Source: Calamus simplicifolius (Eukaryota > Streptophyta > Magnoliopsida > Arecales > Arecaceae). Taken from it: a stretch of DNA of 64,000 nt. Position 1 is the stretch's first letter. The number at the start of each line of letters is the position of its first letter. Shown piece by piece: positions 12,387 to 23,167 of the stretch. Position numbers and translations under genes: made by a program. Below the pieces are notes generated by a model that was given only the letters and a program-made list of their open reading frames with translations, made no database searches and had not been told where the DNA came from. The stretch covers positions 860,650 through 924,649 of the forward strand of contig UESW01004570.1 in NCBI GenBank assembly GCA_900491605.1, given 5' to 3'.

Positions 12387-12987
12387 TGTTGGGTGCTCCC
12401 TCCACGTGGGGAGGGAACCGGCCCATGATAACAAACTGCATCACAGTTTGTTACGGAGCTGTTTTCAAAAAGGGAAAACAAACCCGGAAATAAAGGAGGG
12501 GGAGAGAGATCCGTATGTGGCAGATACGAGAGATGAAAAATCCCAGATTGGAGGGAGAGAGCTGTGTGCGACCTGAGAGAGATCCAGAGAAGCCCAGGCT
12601 TGGGAAAAATCCTGTGCAACCTCAGGAGGTCGATACGGACGAGTCTGAGAGCAGATTTAGGGGGCACGGAAGAGCAACCACACGTTGGTGAGATCCTTCT
12701 TGTACCCACATCAACTATTATTTTAAGTTCGAAGTGTTTCCTGATTTTTGGGCAAAAAGAAATTAGGAGAAAAGTTGTAATCTTTTATTAAGATTAGTGA
12801 AGTGCTCTCGGAATTTGCCCCGTGGTTTTTTCCTTTCACATTGGAGGGGTTTTCCACGTAAATTTGGTGTTTTTGTGTGGTGTTTTTTTTTATTCCGCAT
12901 ATTCTGTGATTGTGGTAGATCGGTATATTTTTCTGTGATTGTGCACGCATATTTGTTCCGAGGGTGATTGAGGGTGTATTCCCAACA
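12387..12987 (+). repeat. 5' LTR of element A
   Basis: The LTR is 601 bp with perfect 7-bp inverted ends (TGTTGGG/CCCAACA). It lies directly after the target duplication GAATC and five bases before the primer site. It matches the LTR at 27381-27981 at about 98% by eye. Confidence 0.95.
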
Positions 12988-12991
12988 ATTA

Positions 12992-13003
12992 TGGTATCAG
13001 AGC
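12992..13003 (+). promoter_or_regulatory. Primer binding site of element A (initiator tRNA-Met)
   Basis: TGGTATCAGAGC lies four bases after the LTR end. It is the standard copia primer site, complementary to the 3' end of initiator tRNA-Met. Confidence 0.9.
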
Positions 13004-13035
13004 CTGGTTGCAAGCCCAGAACAAATTATTTGAGC

Positions 13036-14303
13036 ATGCCACAGATGGATTCTACCACTAATACTAGCAGGATAATTAGTCTCAATGGCAGTAATTGGTT
13101 GATTTGGAAACCAAAGATGATGGATCTCTTGTATTGCAAAGATTTAGCCAAGCCGATTGAGAAGATGGGAGAGAAGCCAGAAAAATATGATGATGAAGAT
13201 TGGGCTACTATGGATAGAAAAGCAATCAGTGTCATCAGGCAATGGGTGGATAACACAGTATTCCATCATATTTCAAATGAAACCTCAGCCTATGAACTAT
13301 GGAAGAAGTTAGAAGGGTTGTATGAGAGGAAAACTGCCGGAAATAAAGCATACTTAATCAGAAAGCTTGTAAATCTGAAGTACAAGCCGGAAAAATCAAT
13401 TGCAGAGCACCTAAATGAGATGAAGAGCATTGTGAACCAGCTGGCCACAATGAAGATGCTTATGGAAGATGAACTTAGGCACTCCTGTTGTTGAGTTCTC
13501 TATCTGATAGTTGGGAGACACTGGTGGTGTCATTGAGTAACTCCGCCCCTGATGGAGTTATCACCATTAGTCAGGCTACTAGCAGCTTGCTCAATGAGGA
13601 GGAAAGAAGGAAGGGAACTGGAGAGTCTCAAACACAGACAGATGTACTTGTCACAGAGGGCAGAGGGAGACAGTTTACTAGAAAAGAAAACAACAGAGGC
13701 AGAAGCAAATCCAGACCAAGGAAGGAAATCGAATGCTACCATTGTCATAAGAAAGGACACTACAAAAGTGAATGTAGACTGCTAAAGAAGAAGAACAATG
13801 AAGGCGGTAAGGCAGAAGATAAGAAAGATAGAGAGGTAGCAGCAGTTGCCTCAGGAGAAGACATCATTCTATTTACAGAATGTGTTGATCAGTGCTTAGC
13901 CACCACATCAAATCAGGTTGATTGGGTGGTAGATACTGGAGCTTCTTATCATGCCACACCCAGGAGAGAGTTCTTCACATCCTACAGGATAAGTGATCTT
14001 GGTGTGATCCGAATGGGAAACAATGGTGTTTCCAAAATATGTGGGATAGGAGAAGTAGTAGTCCAGACCCGTGAAGGCAGCAGATTGATACTCAAAGAGG
14101 TCAGACATGTTCCAGATCTCAGGATGAATCTCATCTCAGCAGGCAAGCTAGATGAAGAGGGATATGTTAGCCAGTTTGGGGGAGATCAATGGAAGTTAAT
14201 CAAAGGTGCTATGGTGATTATCAAAGGACAGAGATCATGCACATTATACAAGTTGCAGTCCAGTTTGGTTAGGGAAGAGATATACGCAGCAGAGCATGAT
14301 ACT
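13036..14303 (+). pseudogene. Element A gag and protease (5' half of the polyprotein)
   Basis: The likely start is the ATG at 13036 (MPQMDSTTN). Frames that open further upstream begin inside the LTR. The N-terminal part (SLNGSNWLIWKPKMMDLL, then LKYKPEKSIAEHLNEM) is a UBN2-type copia Gag. A frame change of one missing base near 13480-13494 moves reading to a second frame. That frame carries the nucleocapsid CCHC zinc knuckle (CYHCHKKGHYKSEC, 13734-13775) and the protease, with catalytic D-T-G at 13932-13940 (VVDTGASYHATP). The frame is cut at 14303 by insertion of element B. Reading resumes at 24661 in the phase expected once B and one duplication are ignored. Confidence 0.9.
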
Positions 14304-14476
14304 TGTTGACCCAATTGATGATTTTGATGATTAACAAAACTATTTGAGTATAATTTTGAAGGCTCTGATGATTTTGATTTAGTGTTTCAGCCTATAAGAC
14401 TATTGAAAGATCAAAATCAAGAGTTACAATGTGTTCTGGATCGAATCTAATGTCTAGGTAAGAATTGCAGACATTA

Positions 14477-14736
14477 GAGTCGACTCCGAGAATCACAGAG
14501 CCGACTCCGGAACTGGCACGGTCATTAGAGTCGACTCCGAGACTGTGAGAGTCGACTCTCACAGACGGAGCAGAAAGTCGATTTTTCTGGCTCCAACCTA
14601 GAGTCGACTCCGGGTAAGTTAGAGTCGACTCCGGAAAAGCATCTTGTCGACCCCAGAAAAGCCAGAGACGACTCCGGAAATATCAGTTTGAAACGCCTCG
14701 AGCTAGAGCCGACTCCAGAAAAGTTAGAGTCGACTC
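14477..14736 (+). repeat. Paired ~21-bp GAGTCGACTC array in U3 of element B
   Basis: Ten copies of the palindrome GAGTCGACTC or close variants start at 14477, 14498, 14528, 14549, 14601, 14622, 14644, 14665, 14706 and 14727. Spacings are 21, 30, 21, 52, 21, 22, 21, 41 and 21 bp, so they form pairs exactly two helical turns apart. The array ends about 145 bp upstream of the TATA box. The same array is in the 3' LTR (about 23341-23601). Confidence 0.85.
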
Positions 14737-14879
14737 CAACCCACCTGGAACGAAAAACGAAGTTGCCAGATCAGCTCTAACGGTAACTTTTCTATTTTTA
14801 CTCATTTCTAACGGATATATTTTGATAGAAGGTACACTCCAACGGATAGTTTTATTCCAAAAGAGGTGTAAAAGAAATC

Positions 14880-14887
14880 TATAAAAG
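14880..14887 (+). promoter_or_regulatory. TATA box of element B 5' LTR
   Basis: TATAAAAG in a G/A-rich context, about 145 bp downstream of the GTCGAC array. The same site is at 23745-23752 in the 3' LTR. It marks the likely start of R about 30 bp downstream. Confidence 0.7.
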
Positions 14888-15777
14888 GGGAGTCTATTGT
14901 TCAAAAAAAAAAAAGAAAGAGAGAAAAAAAAATCTGAAAAACAAAGAGAAAATCTGAGATAGACAAATCCCATTTCAAAAATCCGTGAGCTTGAATCTTG
15001 AAAGGAAAACCTTCTAGCTCAAATCCACTCCACTCCAAAAGGCTCAAGAGGAATCCAAAGCGTTCAAAATCAAAGTCTTGGAGGATTTCCCAACTTGAGA
15101 AAGGAGATTCGGTTCTTGCTTTTCAACCTTCTCAACTGCTTCAACCATGAAGAATCGGAGCTGAGGCTTGATTCAATCCAGCAAGGAGAAGAAGAAAAGA
15201 AGAAAAGAAGAAAAGATCAAAAGCCAACCTATCTACAAATCAGGCTTTTCTAAACCTTATTCTTAATTTGTATATTTGCTCATTGAGGAGCTTTGTATTC
15301 ACAAACAATACTATCTTATTTTGCCTAGTTCAATCTGGGGATTGAACTAGAGGAGGTAGTTTTACCTCGGTTTAAGCTTGTTTAAGCTTGGGTTAGTTGT
15401 GAGCCCTGAAAAACAACGTGTAGGGTTTTGTGCTGGTAAGCCCGAGTAAAACCAGCTGGGTTCGTTGTGCACCCGGTAAAACAACAAGTTTGAGTTGTGA
15501 GCTTGAAAACAACTCGGCTGTAATCTAGAGAGATTATAGTGTGGACCCAAGTGAATCTTGGGAGTGGACGTAGGTGTTGGATACACCGAACCACTATAAA
15601 ATCTTTTGTGTTTGCAGTGTCTTATTGTCTCTTTATCTATCTCTATCTTACTCACTGCACTTTATAGTTATCTTGCATTGCCCTCATTAATCTCAAGCAA
15701 ACTATTTAAAAAGGGGCTAATTTTTAAAGAACCCAATTCACCCCCCCCCCTCTTGGGTTGCCATCTGGGCCAACAAT

Positions 15778-15789
15778 TGGTATCAGAGC
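15778..15789 (+). promoter_or_regulatory. Primer binding site of element B (initiator tRNA-Met)
   Basis: TGGTATCAGAGC begins two bases after the 5' LTR ends. Confidence 0.9.
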
Positions 15790-15837
15790 AAGTGCTCATT
15801 TAGAATTTGATCTCACGATCAAGGGCTAAAGATCCTT

Positions 15838-17580
15838 ATGGCAACACAAAGTGGTTCATGTTTTGCTGAAGGTCATTCTACGAATAGACCTCCTTTATTT
15901 AATGGAACCAACTATTCATATTGGAAAGCTAGAATGAGAATATTCATTCAAGCTTCTGACTATGAATTGTGGGGAGTAATAATAAATGGACCTAGTACAC
16001 CCACACACCTTATTGATGGCACTATTGTTCCTAAGCCCGAAAGGGATTGGAATGATAATGATAGGAGAATGGCACAACTAAATGCTAAAGCCATTAATAT
16101 CTTATATTGTTCCTTAGACTCTAATGAATTCAACCGAATCTCAACATGTAATTCCGCAAAAGAAATTTGGGATAGGTTGGAAATAACTCATGAAGGAACA
16201 AACCAAGTTAAGGAATCAAAAATAAATATTTTGGTTCATAAATATGAATTGTTTACAATGGAACAAACTGAAACCATCACATGCATGTTCACTAGATTCA
16301 CTGATATTGTGAATGGTTTAAAGAGTCTTGGTAGAATTTATTCTAATGCTGACCTTGTGCGCAAAATTCTTAGGTCACTACCAAGAGCGTGGGAAGCAAA
16401 AGTCACTGCCATCCAAGAAGCAAAGGACCTCAATGCACTACCTTTAGAGGAGCTTCTAGGATCCTTAATGACCCACGAGCTGACAATGAAGCAGCATGTT
16501 GAGGAGGAAACAAAAAGAAGAAAACTCTTGCCCTCAAGACTGCAGAAATGGAAGAGAGCAGCAGTGAAAGTAATGATGAAGATGATGATGAAACTGCTCT
16601 CTTGGCCAAAAAATTCAGAAGATTTATGAGAAAAAGCCCTTCCATAAAAAGAAATTTGGAGCAAGATTTGAAGGAGAAAAGGATAAGAAAAAGGACAAGG
16701 AGAAAGAAAAAGAAAAAGAGCCCTTAGTATGTTATGAGTGTAAAAAGCCAGGGCACTTTAAATATGATTGTCCTTTACTGAAAAGGCCTACAAGAAAAAG
16801 AAGAAAGCATACATGGCAACATGGTCAGATGAATCTTCCTCATCGGAAGAAGAAGAACAAAAGGAAGTTGCCAATATCTGCTTCATGGCAACAACGACGA
16901 CAACGAATGAGGTAAGTTCTGAAACTCAAATGATGAATTTACATTTGATGAAATGTTTGAAGCTTTCAATGAATTGATGATTGATTTTAAATCTTTGAAA
17001 AAGAAGTATAAGTTTTGAAAAATGATAATATTAGCTTAGCTAAAAGTAAAATGAATTAGCTTTAAAAGTTAAGAACTTAACTAATGAAAAAGAAGACTTA
17101 GGAAAGAAAGAGAAAATATTAATCAAAATAGATTTATTGAAATCTGAAACTAAAACTCAACAAAGATTTAAAAGTTCAATTAGAAACCTTAGCTTTAGAA
17201 AAAGAATCAATCTCTAAAGAAATGATTTATTAAAGAAAGATGTTAAAAAATATAAAGACATTGTTGAGAAATTTACCTTAAGCTCAACTAAACTTAACAT
17301 GATTTTAGATAGTCAAAAAGCATTTTTGACAAAGCAGGTTTAGGGTATAACACATTAAGGAAACAAAAATCTTAAAAATATTTTTGTAAAAGCTAACCAA
17401 AGTAATATAACTTGTTTAAATGTAATGAAAAAGGTCATAAATCATTTGAATGCAAAACGTTAAATAATAACAACAAGTTAAATGTTAAACAAAGAAAATA
17501 TGGGTTCCGAAAGGAACAATTTTGTTGCTACTAACCATGAAGGACCCAAGAAAGCTTGGGTACCTAAACATAAAGTTTAA
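15838..17580 (+). pseudogene. Element B gag (SIRE type, long, two zinc knuckles)
   Basis: The ATG at 15838 (MATQSGSCFAEGHSTNRPPL) is shared with elements C and D. The first ~230 residues are a UBN2-type copia Gag (FNGTNYSYWKARMRIFIQ, KEIWDRLEITHEGTNQVKES). One missing A in a homopolymer near 16530 breaks the frame. A basic stretch is followed by a CCHC knuckle (CYECKKPGHFKYDC, 16730-16771), an acidic segment and a long coiled-coil region. A second CCHC knuckle lies near 17407-17455, damaged by a missing base. The gag frame stops at TAA 17578-17580, three bases before the ATG that opens pol. The coiled coil and second knuckle are better preserved in element D. Confidence 0.85.
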
Positions 17581-17583
17581 ATT

Positions 17584-20500
17584 ATGTTGCAGGAATGTCT
17601 TGTAGCCAAAAGATCAAAGAAAAAGTGGTACCTTGATAGTGGCTGCTCAAGACATATGACGGGTGACAAAGATGAATTCATCACCCTGGAAGAAAAGAAA
17701 GGTGGAGTTGTGACGTTTGGCGATAACGGTAAAGGTCAAATTATGGGCCTTGGTAAAGTTCGCATAACTCCATCTATTTATTGATAATGTACTTTATGTT
17801 GATGGTTTAAAGCACAATTTAATTAGTATAAGCCAACTATGTGATAAGAACTTTAATGTTTCATTTAAATCTTCTATTTGCATAGTATCTGATTCCATTA
17901 ATGATAGCATTGTTTTTACTGGTTATAGAATGGCAATGTGTACTTAGTTGACTTAGACAAATTATCTGAAAGTAGTCATTGCCTAATTGCTGACAATGCT
18001 AACATAAATGATATTGGTTGGTTGTGGCATCGTAGATTAGGTCATGCAAGCACACACCTTATTTCAAAACTAATTAAAATGGATTTAGTTAAAGGATTAC
18101 CTAAACTAGATTTTGAAAATAACAAAATATGTGATGCATGTCAATTTGGAAAACAAACTAGAAGTTCTTTTAAATCTAAAAATATTGTTTCAACTTCTAG
18201 GGGATTAGAGCTACTTCACATGGATCTTTTGGACCAACTAGAACCACAAGTCTAGGAGGAAAGAAATATGGTCTAGTGATTGTAGATGATTATTCTAGAT
18301 ATACTTGGGTAATGTTTTTAGCTCACAAAGATGAGACTTTCTCGATATTCCTGAAATTTTTCAAGAAAGTCACAAATGAGAAAAACACTACTATAGTATC
18401 TCTAAGAAGTGATCATGGAACAGAATTTGAAAATCACTTATTTGAAAGTTTTTGCACTGAAAATGGAATTAATCATAATTTTTCAGCCCCTAGGACTCCA
18501 CAACAAAATGGTGTAGTTGAAAGGAAAAATAGGACTCTAGAAGACATGGCCCGTACCATGCTATGCGAAAGCAACTACCAAAGTATTTTTGGGCGGAAGC
18601 TATTAACACAGCATGTTACATCTTAAATAGAGCCTTAATAAGACCAATCTTAAAGAAAACACCTTATGAATTATGGAATGAAAGAAAACCAAATATAAAA
18701 TACTTTCATGCATTTGGATGTAAATGTTTCATTCATAATAATGGTAAAAACAACTTAGGAAAATTTGATGCTAAATCTGATGAAGGAATTTTTCTAGGTT
18801 ATTCAACAACTAGTAAAGCTTATAGAATCTTTAACAAGAAAACCTTAATTGTTGAAGAATCCATTCATGTAGTTTTTGATGAATCTTTAGCATCTAGTTC
18901 TGAAAAGATTGATGATGAGGAAGATACAAACATAATTGAAAAAGATCTTGAAAAACTTAATATTGAAGTATCTTCAGATCATGAGCAAGAAGCTAAAGAT
19001 GATGATTCACATAAGGACGATGATGTTAATATTGATCATAATGATATAGATCTTCCAAGAGACTGGAGATATGCTCATAGTCATCCCAAGGAATTGATTA
19101 TAGGTGATCCATCTCAAGGAATAAGAACTAGATCATATATGAGAAATATTAGTAATCATCTTGCATTTGTATCACAAATTGAACCTAAAACTATAGAAGA
19201 AGCTGAAAAAGATAATAATTGGATGTTAGCAATGCAAGAAGAATTAAATCAATTTACAAGAAATAATGTATGGACATTAGTTGAAAGACCTAAAAATCAT
19301 TCAGTAATAGGATCAAAATGGGTTTTTAGAAATAAACTAGATGAAAATGGCATAGTAATTAGAAACAAAGCTAGATTAGTTGCAAAAGGATATAATCAAG
19401 AAGAAGGTATTGATTTTGATGAAACCTTTGCACCTGTAGCTAGATTAGAAGCCATTAGGCTATTACTAGCATTTGCATGTCACATGAACATTAATTTATT
19501 TCAAATGGATGTTAAAAGCGCATTTTTAAATGGATTTATAAATGAAGAAGTTTATGTAGAACAACCACCAGGTTTTGAAGATCACGAATTTTCAAATCAC
19601 GTTTTTAAATTGCACAAAGCTTTATATGGTTTGAAACAAGCACCTAGAGCTTGGTATGATAGGTTAAGTAAATTCTTAATTGAAAATGATTTCACAAGAG
19701 GAAATGTTGATAAAACATTATTTTTGAAAAGAAAAAGTAAAGATTTACTTGTAGTACAAATATGTTGATGACATTGTTTTTGGTGCTACTAACGATTCTC
19801 TATGTCAAGAATTTGCCAAGTTAATGCAGGGAGAATTCGAGATGAGCATGATGGGAGAACTCAACTTCTTCCTTGGACTCCAAATCAAACAAAGCAAAGA
19901 GGGTATCTTTATCAACCAAACAAAGTACACAAGAGAGATTCTAAAGAAATTTGGTATGGAATCAATTAAACCCCTCGGAACACCAATGAGTCCTTCATGC
20001 AAGCTGGACAAAGATGAAGAAGGTAAAAAGGTTGATCAAAAATATTATCGAGGTATTATCGGATCCCTTCTTTATTTAACAGCAAGTAGACCAGATATTA
20101 TGTTTTCTGTATGTTTATGTGCTAGATTTCAATCAGAACCTAAAGAATCACACTTAATAGCTGTTAAAAGAATACTAAGATACTTAAGTGGAACAAAAAA
20201 TGTAGGTTTATGGTATTCTAGAGACTCCACATTAAATCTAATTGCATACTCAGATTCTGATTATGCCGGATGCAAGTTAGATAGAAAAAGCACAAGTGGT
20301 GCATGCCAATTTTTAGGAAGTAACTTAATCTCATGGTTTAGCAAAAAGCAAAATTCGGTTGCATTATCTACTGCGGAAGCAGAATATGTTGCAGCTGGAA
20401 GTTGCTGTGCTCAAATCCTATGGATTAAGAGACAACTTGAAGACTATGGTATCACACTTGATAAGACACCCATAAGATGTGATAATACAAGTGCAATAAA

Positions 20501-20708
20501 TCTTACTAAAAATCCAATTCAACATTCAAGAACAAAGCATATTGAAATAAGATATCACTTTATAAGAGAACATGTAGCCAATAATGAAATTTGTCTTGAT
20601 TATGTGAATACTGAAGAACAACTTGCAGATATATTAACAAAACCCTTAAGTGAAGAAAGATTTTGTTATCTTAGAGGAGAATTAGGAGTTTGTGATCCTT
20701 TGGAATAG
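17584..20708 (+). pseudogene. Element B pol (protease, integrase, reverse transcriptase, RNase H)
   Basis: Protease carries D-S-G in KKWYLDSGCSRHMTGD (from 17584). The integrase zinc domain (LWHRRLGHAS ... CDACQFGKQ) spans about 18010-18170. The catalytic core follows with IVDDYSRYTW, the RSDHGTEFEN region and TPQQNGVVERK. Reverse transcriptase begins near 19230 (VWTLVERPKNHS) with FQMDVKSAFLNG and LYGLKQAPRAWYDRL. The YVDD site near 19763 is disrupted by two missing bases. RNase H (ALSTAEAEYVAA) ends at TAG 20706-20708. Frame breaks lie near 17780, 18235, 18575 and 19765. Compared with element D, each break is a short deletion. It is not functional as read. Confidence 0.9.
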
Positions 20709-21201
20709 TTTTCTGAAACTCTTAAGGACATCTATCTAGATTTCATCATTTTCTTGAAAAATCTTGATATTTCAATAAGGAAATCTATCTAGATCTTGAT
20801 TCATTGTTTCCCCAATTGCTAAAGAACTTTAATCTATAATTTGATGATTAATTTGAATAGTTTCAAATCTTGAAACTCAATTTTTTATCTCTGAAACTGT
20901 TAGAGTCGACTCTGACAGTTTGCGGAGTCGACACCTGAGTTTTTGATTTTCTGTCTAAGTGATTAGAGCCGACTCTGGCTTTTGTGGAGCCGACTCTAAT
21001 ACGAGCGCTGACAGACTTTCTGGCTCGGAGCCGACACCCAGTTTTCGGGAGTCGACTCTAAGTCGAGTTAGGTCAAAAATAAAAAGGCGGAGTCGACCCC
21101 CAATCATTCCAATCGTCTCCTAAACCATTCCTAAGACTCCAAAACTTTTCCAACTTCCCCAAATCCACTCAAAACCCCTGATTAACCTTCCAATCCTCTC
21201 A
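20709..21201 (+). other. Spacer between pol and third ORF of element B, with second GTCGAC array
   Basis: About 490 bp without a coding frame. Copies of the GAGTCGACTC motif start at 20903, 20925, 20966, 20987, 21028, 21049 and 21090, so they fall in three pairs 22, 21 and 21 bp apart plus one single. After the array come a weak TATA-like A/T stretch (about 21073-21085) and a C/T-rich leader up to the ATG at 21202. The layout mimics the U3 promoter of the same element. Confidence 0.75.
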
Positions 21202-22561
21202 ATGGCACCAAAGAGGCGCGGATTCGTCGCTGGAGCATCCGTTCCAACGAAGAGACGCACGGTTCGGAGGCAACCATCGCCTTCTTCCTCTTCGGCCACT
21301 CAAGAGGATTCTCCACCTTCACCCTCATCTCCTAAGGTTGATCAATTAGCTGGTAAGACCATTACCACTGGGAGGAAAGTTAATTTTGATTTATTTGAAT
21401 CGGAGGGTTTCTCTATTGGAAGAAATTTAAGGGATATGGGATGGGAGAAAGTGTGCTCACTAGATTTGCCCACATATCCAGCATTGGTAAGAGAGTTTTA
21501 TAATGGATTAAGCAGAGGAGAAGGAGGATTGATAAGCACAGTAAGAGGAACTAGGGTTATGGTAACAACTGAAATTCTTGGAACCCTATTAGAAATGCCC
21601 ACTGTTGGTTTAATGGAATGTCAACTAATGACAGAAGTGGTGCACTATCAAGGATGCTAGGAAGAGATGTGACTGAGTTCGAAGAGATCTTTGCAAATCA
21701 GTTAAACCTAGAACTCAGATTATTGCATAATATTGTGGTAGAATCTTATTTCCAAAAATAGGGAGATTCGAGTATGTCTCGGAGCGAGACGTTCTGATGA
21801 TGGACTGCATTATAACTGGAAGGCCAGTCAATTTAGCTGGCATGATGATAGGTTACATGGCAGAGGCAGCTACTAAGAAAAGATCAACACTGCCATACGG
21901 TATGATTCTGACATTAGTTTTTAGAAGCCAGGGTGTGCTCATCATGGAAAATGAACCATTAAGAAAACTGAGACACACTGATTATTACAGCACTTCTACT
22001 ATTCATAGAATGGGATTTAAGAAAGTTAATGGTGTTTGGATGAGGAGAGAGGAAAGAACAGATAGGGATGGTGCAGAGGGAACCAGACTAGAAGAAATCC
22101 CGGGACCATCCACTGCGGGACCATCAGTCCCTGATTCATCTTTTGCGGGACCTTCGTCTGCTGGACCTTCGGAGGCCGGACCGAGTTCTATTCCATCACC
22201 TCCACATCAGCCTATAACAAATTCTGGAAGATTTTCTAATGAACAACTTGATCAGTTAAGAAGCTTACTTGCTGAGTATGACAGTCACAGATCAAATGAA
22301 ATTAATCAATTGAAAGAAGACTTTAATCAGTTAAAAGAAGAATTAAATTCGAGACTGGACATGCTATCCTTTACCTTAGGCAGTTCTGTAGAATCCTTTG
22401 GAGCTGAGCTTCACAAGATCTTCGAAAGGATGGAAGGCATTGCCGATGGATCTGGATCGTATGTTCATGCAACGGGTCAATTGAAGAAGGATATTGACCT
22501 TGCAGTCTCTCAAATCGAAGCTGTCTTGAAAATTTTAAGAAAGCACAAAAAGATGATGTAA
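21202..22561 (+). pseudogene. Element B third ORF (aORF), function unknown
   Basis: The ATG at 21202 opens with a short basic segment (MAPKRRG ... KRRTVRR) and a Ser/Pro-rich linker. Next is a compact domain (TITTGRKVNFDLFESEGFS, then TYPALVREFYNGLSRGEGG, then ITGRPVNLAGMMIGYMAEA). It resembles the 'putative plant transposon protein' domain found in extra ORFs of plant retrotransposons. A Pro/Ser/Gly-rich linker with repeated GPS words and a helical, coiled-coil C-terminus (about residues 350-450) end it at 22561. I see no signal peptide or clear membrane segment. A frame break between 21660 and 21797 disrupts it. Elements C and D carry homologues at the same place. SIRE literature calls this ORF envelope-like; nothing here shows that role. 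Confidence 0.75.
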
Positions 22562-23153
22562 TGGAGATAATAGGTCATCTAAAGAAAATTGTATTCAAGC
22601 ACATTTGATCTTGTTTTTGAGTTTGATAGCTTGTACTTAGGAAGTTTTTAATTATCCAATGTATTTCATTTTGAATGTAAATGAATCAACTGATGTAATG
22701 GTTCTTGCATATGAAATACAATTTCACTTTTTCAAATTTTGATTGATTGGATTCCTATGCTTTATTGAGAATAAATTTTTCTTTACTCTCCTTATTGCTA
22801 ATAACAAAAAAGGGGGAGAGATAGTTGTGTAGTATATGCATAAAGAAAGAAAGAAAGGGGGAGAAGGGAGAATTAATTATGCAAAATGAATTGAAATGAT
22901 TAATCAGTTACAATTTGATGTTATATATAGCTACTCAATGCAGGGGGAGCTTAACAAAAAGCTCATTTACAATCTTATGCACATTAAGTTTAAATTCATA
23001 ATTGATGGATTATATTGAACTCATGTACAATTTTAAAGTTTACATTGAACATTGGCATCAAAACCTTAATTTCAATGTTTAAAGTTAAAATGACTATAAT
23101 CCTTAGTTTGATTGAATTTTTGAATGCATATACTCAAAGTTTTTGTTATCATC
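22562..23153 (+). other. 3' untranslated region of element B with extra purine tracts
   Basis: AT-rich DNA with no coding frame. GGGGGAG tracts occur near 22811, 22856, 22943 and at the true polypurine tract. Repeated purine tracts before the 3' LTR are typical of SIRE elements. Confidence 0.7.
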
Positions 23154-23167
23154 AAAAAGGGGGAGAT
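23154..23167 (+). promoter_or_regulatory. Polypurine tract of element B
   Basis: AAAAAGGGGGAGAT lies directly before the 3' LTR. It is the plus-strand primer site for reverse transcription. Confidence 0.85.

Larger units (their letters stand above)
14304..15775 (+). repeat. 5' LTR of element B
   Basis: The LTR is 1472 bp, starting TGTTGACCC and ending GGGCCAACA. U3 carries the paired GTCGAC array (14477-14736) and a TATA box (14880-14887). U5 holds a block at about 15340-15605 that is shared with the otherwise different C/D LTRs, then a run of 10 C (15741-15750). Confidence 0.95.

Noticed and set aside
12226..12709. Minus-strand frames of 72 and 125 codons at the left end of element A
   Set aside because: They cross the insertion point and the LTR and have no recognisable domain.
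12964..13035. Upstream Met as the start of element A gag
   Set aside because: It lies inside the LTR and would translate the primer site; the ATG at 13036 or 13045 is the sensible start.
14477..14736. CRISPR-like array of short repeats
   Set aside because: Repeats are only about 10 bp, lie in a plant LTR, have no spacers of fixed length, and also occur in five other LTRs and three internal sites.
15362..15655. Minus-strand frames repeated in all SIRE LTRs (also at 24232-24526, 38101-38393 and 57058-57261) as a conserved protein
   Set aside because: They recur only because the U5 block recurs; frames differ in length between copies and break at single-base gaps.
21202..22561. Retroviral-type envelope gene
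   Set aside because: No signal peptide, cleavage site or membrane span; layout is basic head plus coiled-coil tail.
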